Below are positions 6,204 to 7,343 of a stretch of 7,343 nucleotides of DNA, in pieces. The stretch spans positions 1-7,343 of the forward strand of contig DASPVO010000043.1 in NCBI GenBank assembly GCA_035622335.1, in the 5' to 3' direction. The DNA comes from DATJAJ01 sp035622335 (GTDB taxonomy: Archaea; Thermoproteota; Nitrososphaeria; Nitrososphaerales; Gagatemarchaeaceae). The notes beneath the pieces were generated by a model. The model was not told where the DNA came from, did not search any database, and was given only the letters and a program-made list of their open reading frames with translations. How positions within the stretch are numbered: position 1 is the stretch's first letter; the number at the start of each line of letters is the position of its first letter. Position numbers and translations under genes: made by a program.

Positions 6204-6294
6204 TAGCCCGGCCTGGATTCGAACCAGGGTCGCCGGCTCCAAAGGCCAGCATGCTTGGCCGCTACATTCGGCAGGGCGTCCCTTCCACCGGGCT
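6204..6294 (-). tRNA. tRNA-Gln (anticodon UUG), with an intron in the D arm
   Basis: The arms can be laid out directly on the - strand. The acceptor AGCCCGG (6294-6288) pairs with CCGGGCT (6211-6205), and the discriminator A is at 6204. The T arm is CCTGG-TTCGAAT-CCAGG (6228-6212). The anticodon arm is CTGGC-CTTTGGA-GCCGG (6249-6233) with anticodon TTG at 6242-6240. The D-stem 3' strand is GCAT (6254-6251) and the D-loop is AGCGGCCAA. Removing 18 nt (6284-6267) gives a 73-nt tRNA with U8, a D-stem of GUGU/GCAU and a 4-nt variable loop. The A1-U72 pair is the known archaeal GatDE identity element for tRNA-Gln and supports the Gln call. CCA is not encoded. Pairing and anticodon are firm; the exact intron ends are inferred. 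Confidence 0.93.
6267..6284 (-). other. Predicted 18-nt non-canonical tRNA intron (between positions 10 and 11)
   Basis: The gap between the acceptor stem and the D-stem is 18 nt too long. The extra bases fold as required for the archaeal splicing endonuclease. CGGU (6290-6287) pairs with GCCG (6272-6269) as a 4-bp central helix. GGA (6286-6284) and AAU (6268-6266) are the two 3-nt bulges. AGGG-ACG-CCCU (6283-6273) is the intron hairpin. Cutting after the second base of each bulge joins ...GGUGG to UGUAGCGG, giving a normal D arm. The outer exon helix is weak (one clear pair), so this is a relaxed motif. Confidence 0.75.
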
Positions 6295-6304
6295 GCTCCG
6301 GGCT
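6288..6304 (-). repeat. Tandem copy of the tRNA-Gln 5' acceptor strand in the leader
   Basis: The - strand reads AGCCCGG-AGC-AGCCCGG. The second copy (6294-6288) is the true acceptor strand because it is followed by U8. The first copy (6304-6298) falls in the predicted leader, ahead of the mature 5' end, and could pair equally well with the 3' acceptor strand. Confidence 0.75.
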
Positions 6305-6327
6305 AACTGGTGTCAGCGATTGATGAG

Positions 6328-6335
6328 TTAAAAAG
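6328..6335 (-). promoter_or_regulatory. TATA box of the tRNA-Gln gene
   Basis: CTTTTTAA on the - strand is a good match to the archaeal TATA consensus. Its centre is about 37 bp before the mature 5' end, which places transcription start near 6305. The precursor would then have a leader of about 11 nt that contains the whole extra AGCCCGG copy. Confidence 0.6.
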
Positions 6336-6373
6336 TGATTAGATGTGTCTGCGTTTGAGCAGCCTCCGAGCGT

Positions 6374-7343
6374 CTATGGAGGCAGCCCCAGTATGAGAGA
6401 ACTGATCTTGGAGACGGGGTCTTCCATCGAGGCCAGGACGCGTCGCGCCCGCTTCTTTCTTGGGCCAGTCCGTTCCGCCATAAGGCGGCCGACTACCTTC
6501 GCCACCTGCCTTGTAGAAGTAGCCCTGTCCAATAGCTTGACTGAGAGAAGATACTTTTCGGTGTAGAGGCTGCCTTGAAACGCTGAAACCGATGGCACTC
6601 CCATCAACGAAGCCTCGGCGGTCATGGTCCCTCCCATGCCCACGAAGACGTCCGTCTTCTCGAGAAGGGCCCTGCCGTCTACGGCCTCGGGTAGAATGTA
6701 CGTCTCTCCGAACCTGCGCCTCATGTGACGAAGCTGGTCTCCATAGCGACAGAGAGCGACCAAGTTGCATCCCCTGAAAGACCGTGCCAAGGCTGACAGA
6801 ATCTCCTCGTTCCAGCTCTTCTTGCTGTCTGCCATGTAGGGCGCATAGGTCTCTTCGAGCCTGACCACAATGGTCTCTCTGTTCCTTTCGAGCTTCGGCA
6901 CCTCGCCCTTCGGCGCTCTCCTCTTGAGCCAAGCCGCCGGGTCGAGGGCACGATACCTGGAGATCTGACCCCTCCCGACCCCATACCTGTACCAGCTCTC
7001 GTATGGGATTATCCAAGGGCAGAAGAGCCTGTGACTGAGTGGCAACGACAGGCGGTCAGCTACTGCCGAGTGAGGGGAGTCGTTGATTGTGACGTGTCTG
7101 ACCCTCAAGCCGAACGAGATGCGAGCGCACACCGCCGAGCCGGCCGATATTGAGACGTCAGGCTCGAAGGAGTTGATGAGGGGGATCAACTCCTCCTGGC
7201 GCCTGGTCGCTTCGGTCAACTGTTCTGCGAGGTCCTTGCCGCCGCGCCGTCCGACGAAACGAAGCCTGAGTCCCTGCGCTCTTGCAAGGATGTCTGTCTC
7301 CCTGTAGTGCCTGGAGGTCGCGTACACCTCGCAGCCTTCTCCA
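6374..7343 (-). CDS. DUF354 family, GT-B glycosyltransferase-like protein (N-terminus beyond the window)
   Basis: The frame is open to the right edge. Before a GTG at 7327 it reads GEGCE, then VYATSRHYRET, which matches the first helix-strand turn of DUF354 proteins (typically G-H-E-V...TSR-x-YRE). The GTG is therefore internal, and about 25-30 N-terminal residues probably lie outside. Numbering from that codon, ISAGSAVCARISFGL (60-74) and HVTINDSPHSA (78-88) are family landmarks of the N-terminal half. GMGGTMTAEASLMGVPSVSA (230-249) is the nucleotide-sugar-binding-like signature of the C-terminal half. The fold resembles MurG and UDP-GlcNAc 2-epimerase; a role in surface glycan or glycolipid synthesis is likely but unproven, and substrates are unknown. 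It ends 69 bp before the tRNA leader on the same strand. The tail is basic (TGPRKKRARR). Confidence 0.88.
   Translation of the reverse strand, partial: GEGCEVYATSRHYRETDILARAQGLRLRFVGRRGGKDLAEQLTEATRRQEELIPLINSFEPDVSISAGSAVCARISFGLRVRHVTINDSPHSAVADRLSLPLSHRLFCPWIIPYESWYRYGVGRGQISRYRALDPAAWLKRRAPKGEVPKLERNRETIVVRLEETYAPYMADSKKSWNEEILSALARSFRGCNLVALCRYGDQLRHMRRRFGETYILPEAVDGRALLEKTDVFVGMGGTMTAEASLMGVPSVSAFQGSLYTEKYLLSVKLLDRATSTRQVAKVVGRLMAERTGPRKKRARRVLASMEDPVSKISSLILGLPP

Larger units (their letters stand above)
3962..6204. other. Segment bounded by tRNA-Gln 3'-end repeats (possible old insertion)
   Basis: The 2.24-kb stretch between the full tRNA-Gln and its 3' fragment holds a single intact gene, the KaiC-like/TolB-like/TPR fusion, plus its upstream region. 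The geometry fits insertion into a tRNA 3' end: the complete tRNA is at one edge and the fragment is at the other, in the same orientation. No integrase, replication gene or second mobile marker is present. If it was an element it is either a decayed remnant or was moved by an integrase supplied from elsewhere. The repeat is seen in the sequence; the mobile origin is inference. Confidence 0.3.

Noticed and set aside
6204..6304. tRNA reading that uses the upstream AGCCCGG as the acceptor strand, with a 28-nt intron
   Set aside because: It would put A and G at positions 8-9, losing the nearly universal U8. The downstream copy gives U8, a normal D arm and a good splicing fold.
6339..7016. 225-codon - strand frame overlapping the DUF354 gene
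   Set aside because: It is out of frame with the recognisable DUF354 protein and rich in Arg, Gly, Gln and Ser with no motif.
1..7343. CRISPR array, insertion sequence ends, integrase or transposase
   Set aside because: No regularly spaced repeats, no terminal inverted repeats flanking a transposase-like frame, and no recombinase motifs were seen on either strand.

Overview
The window looks like chromosomal DNA of an archaeon, most likely in the TACK group near Nitrososphaerota/Thaumarchaeota. This placement is inference. It rests on an unspliced tRNA-Gln with a very short intron that fits an archaeal bulge-helix-bulge, TATA-like boxes about 26 bp before likely transcription starts, a membrane-anchored cupredoxin, a DUF354 glycosyltransferase-like protein, and a KaiC-like domain.

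Left part, + strand: the last codons of an unidentified gene (1-70), then a 14-TM DHA2-type MFS exporter (137-1900). A membrane-anchored type-1 copper protein (about 1854-2327) overlaps the exporter's end and is probably co-expressed with it. A 151-bp gap with a promoter-like stretch and a clear Shine-Dalgarno precedes a family S51 peptidase (2479-3174). This gene converges on a YyaP/RibD-like dihydrofolate reductase family protein on the - strand (3232-3861).

Middle part, - strand: one large gene (4018-6057) encodes a 679-residue fusion of a KaiC/RAD55-like domain with a broken P-loop, a TolB-like (COG5616-type) domain, and a C-terminal TPR array. It lies between a tRNA-Gln gene (6204-6294) and a diverged copy of that tRNA's 3' end and downstream flank (3939-3978). 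The two copies are in the same orientation, match at 31 of 40 positions, and share an exact 11-bp core. This is what an old tRNA-targeted insertion would leave, although no integrase is present.

Right part, - strand: the tRNA-Gln(UUG) carries an apparent 18-nt non-canonical intron between positions 10 and 11. A second copy of its 5' acceptor strand sits in the short leader. Upstream of it is a DUF354 gene that runs off the right edge.

The genes do not form one pathway. The strongest local links are the exporter/cupredoxin pair and the tRNA-bounded fusion gene. The most unusual items are the fusion with its degenerate ATPase domain, the att-like duplication around it, and the tRNA intron and leader.
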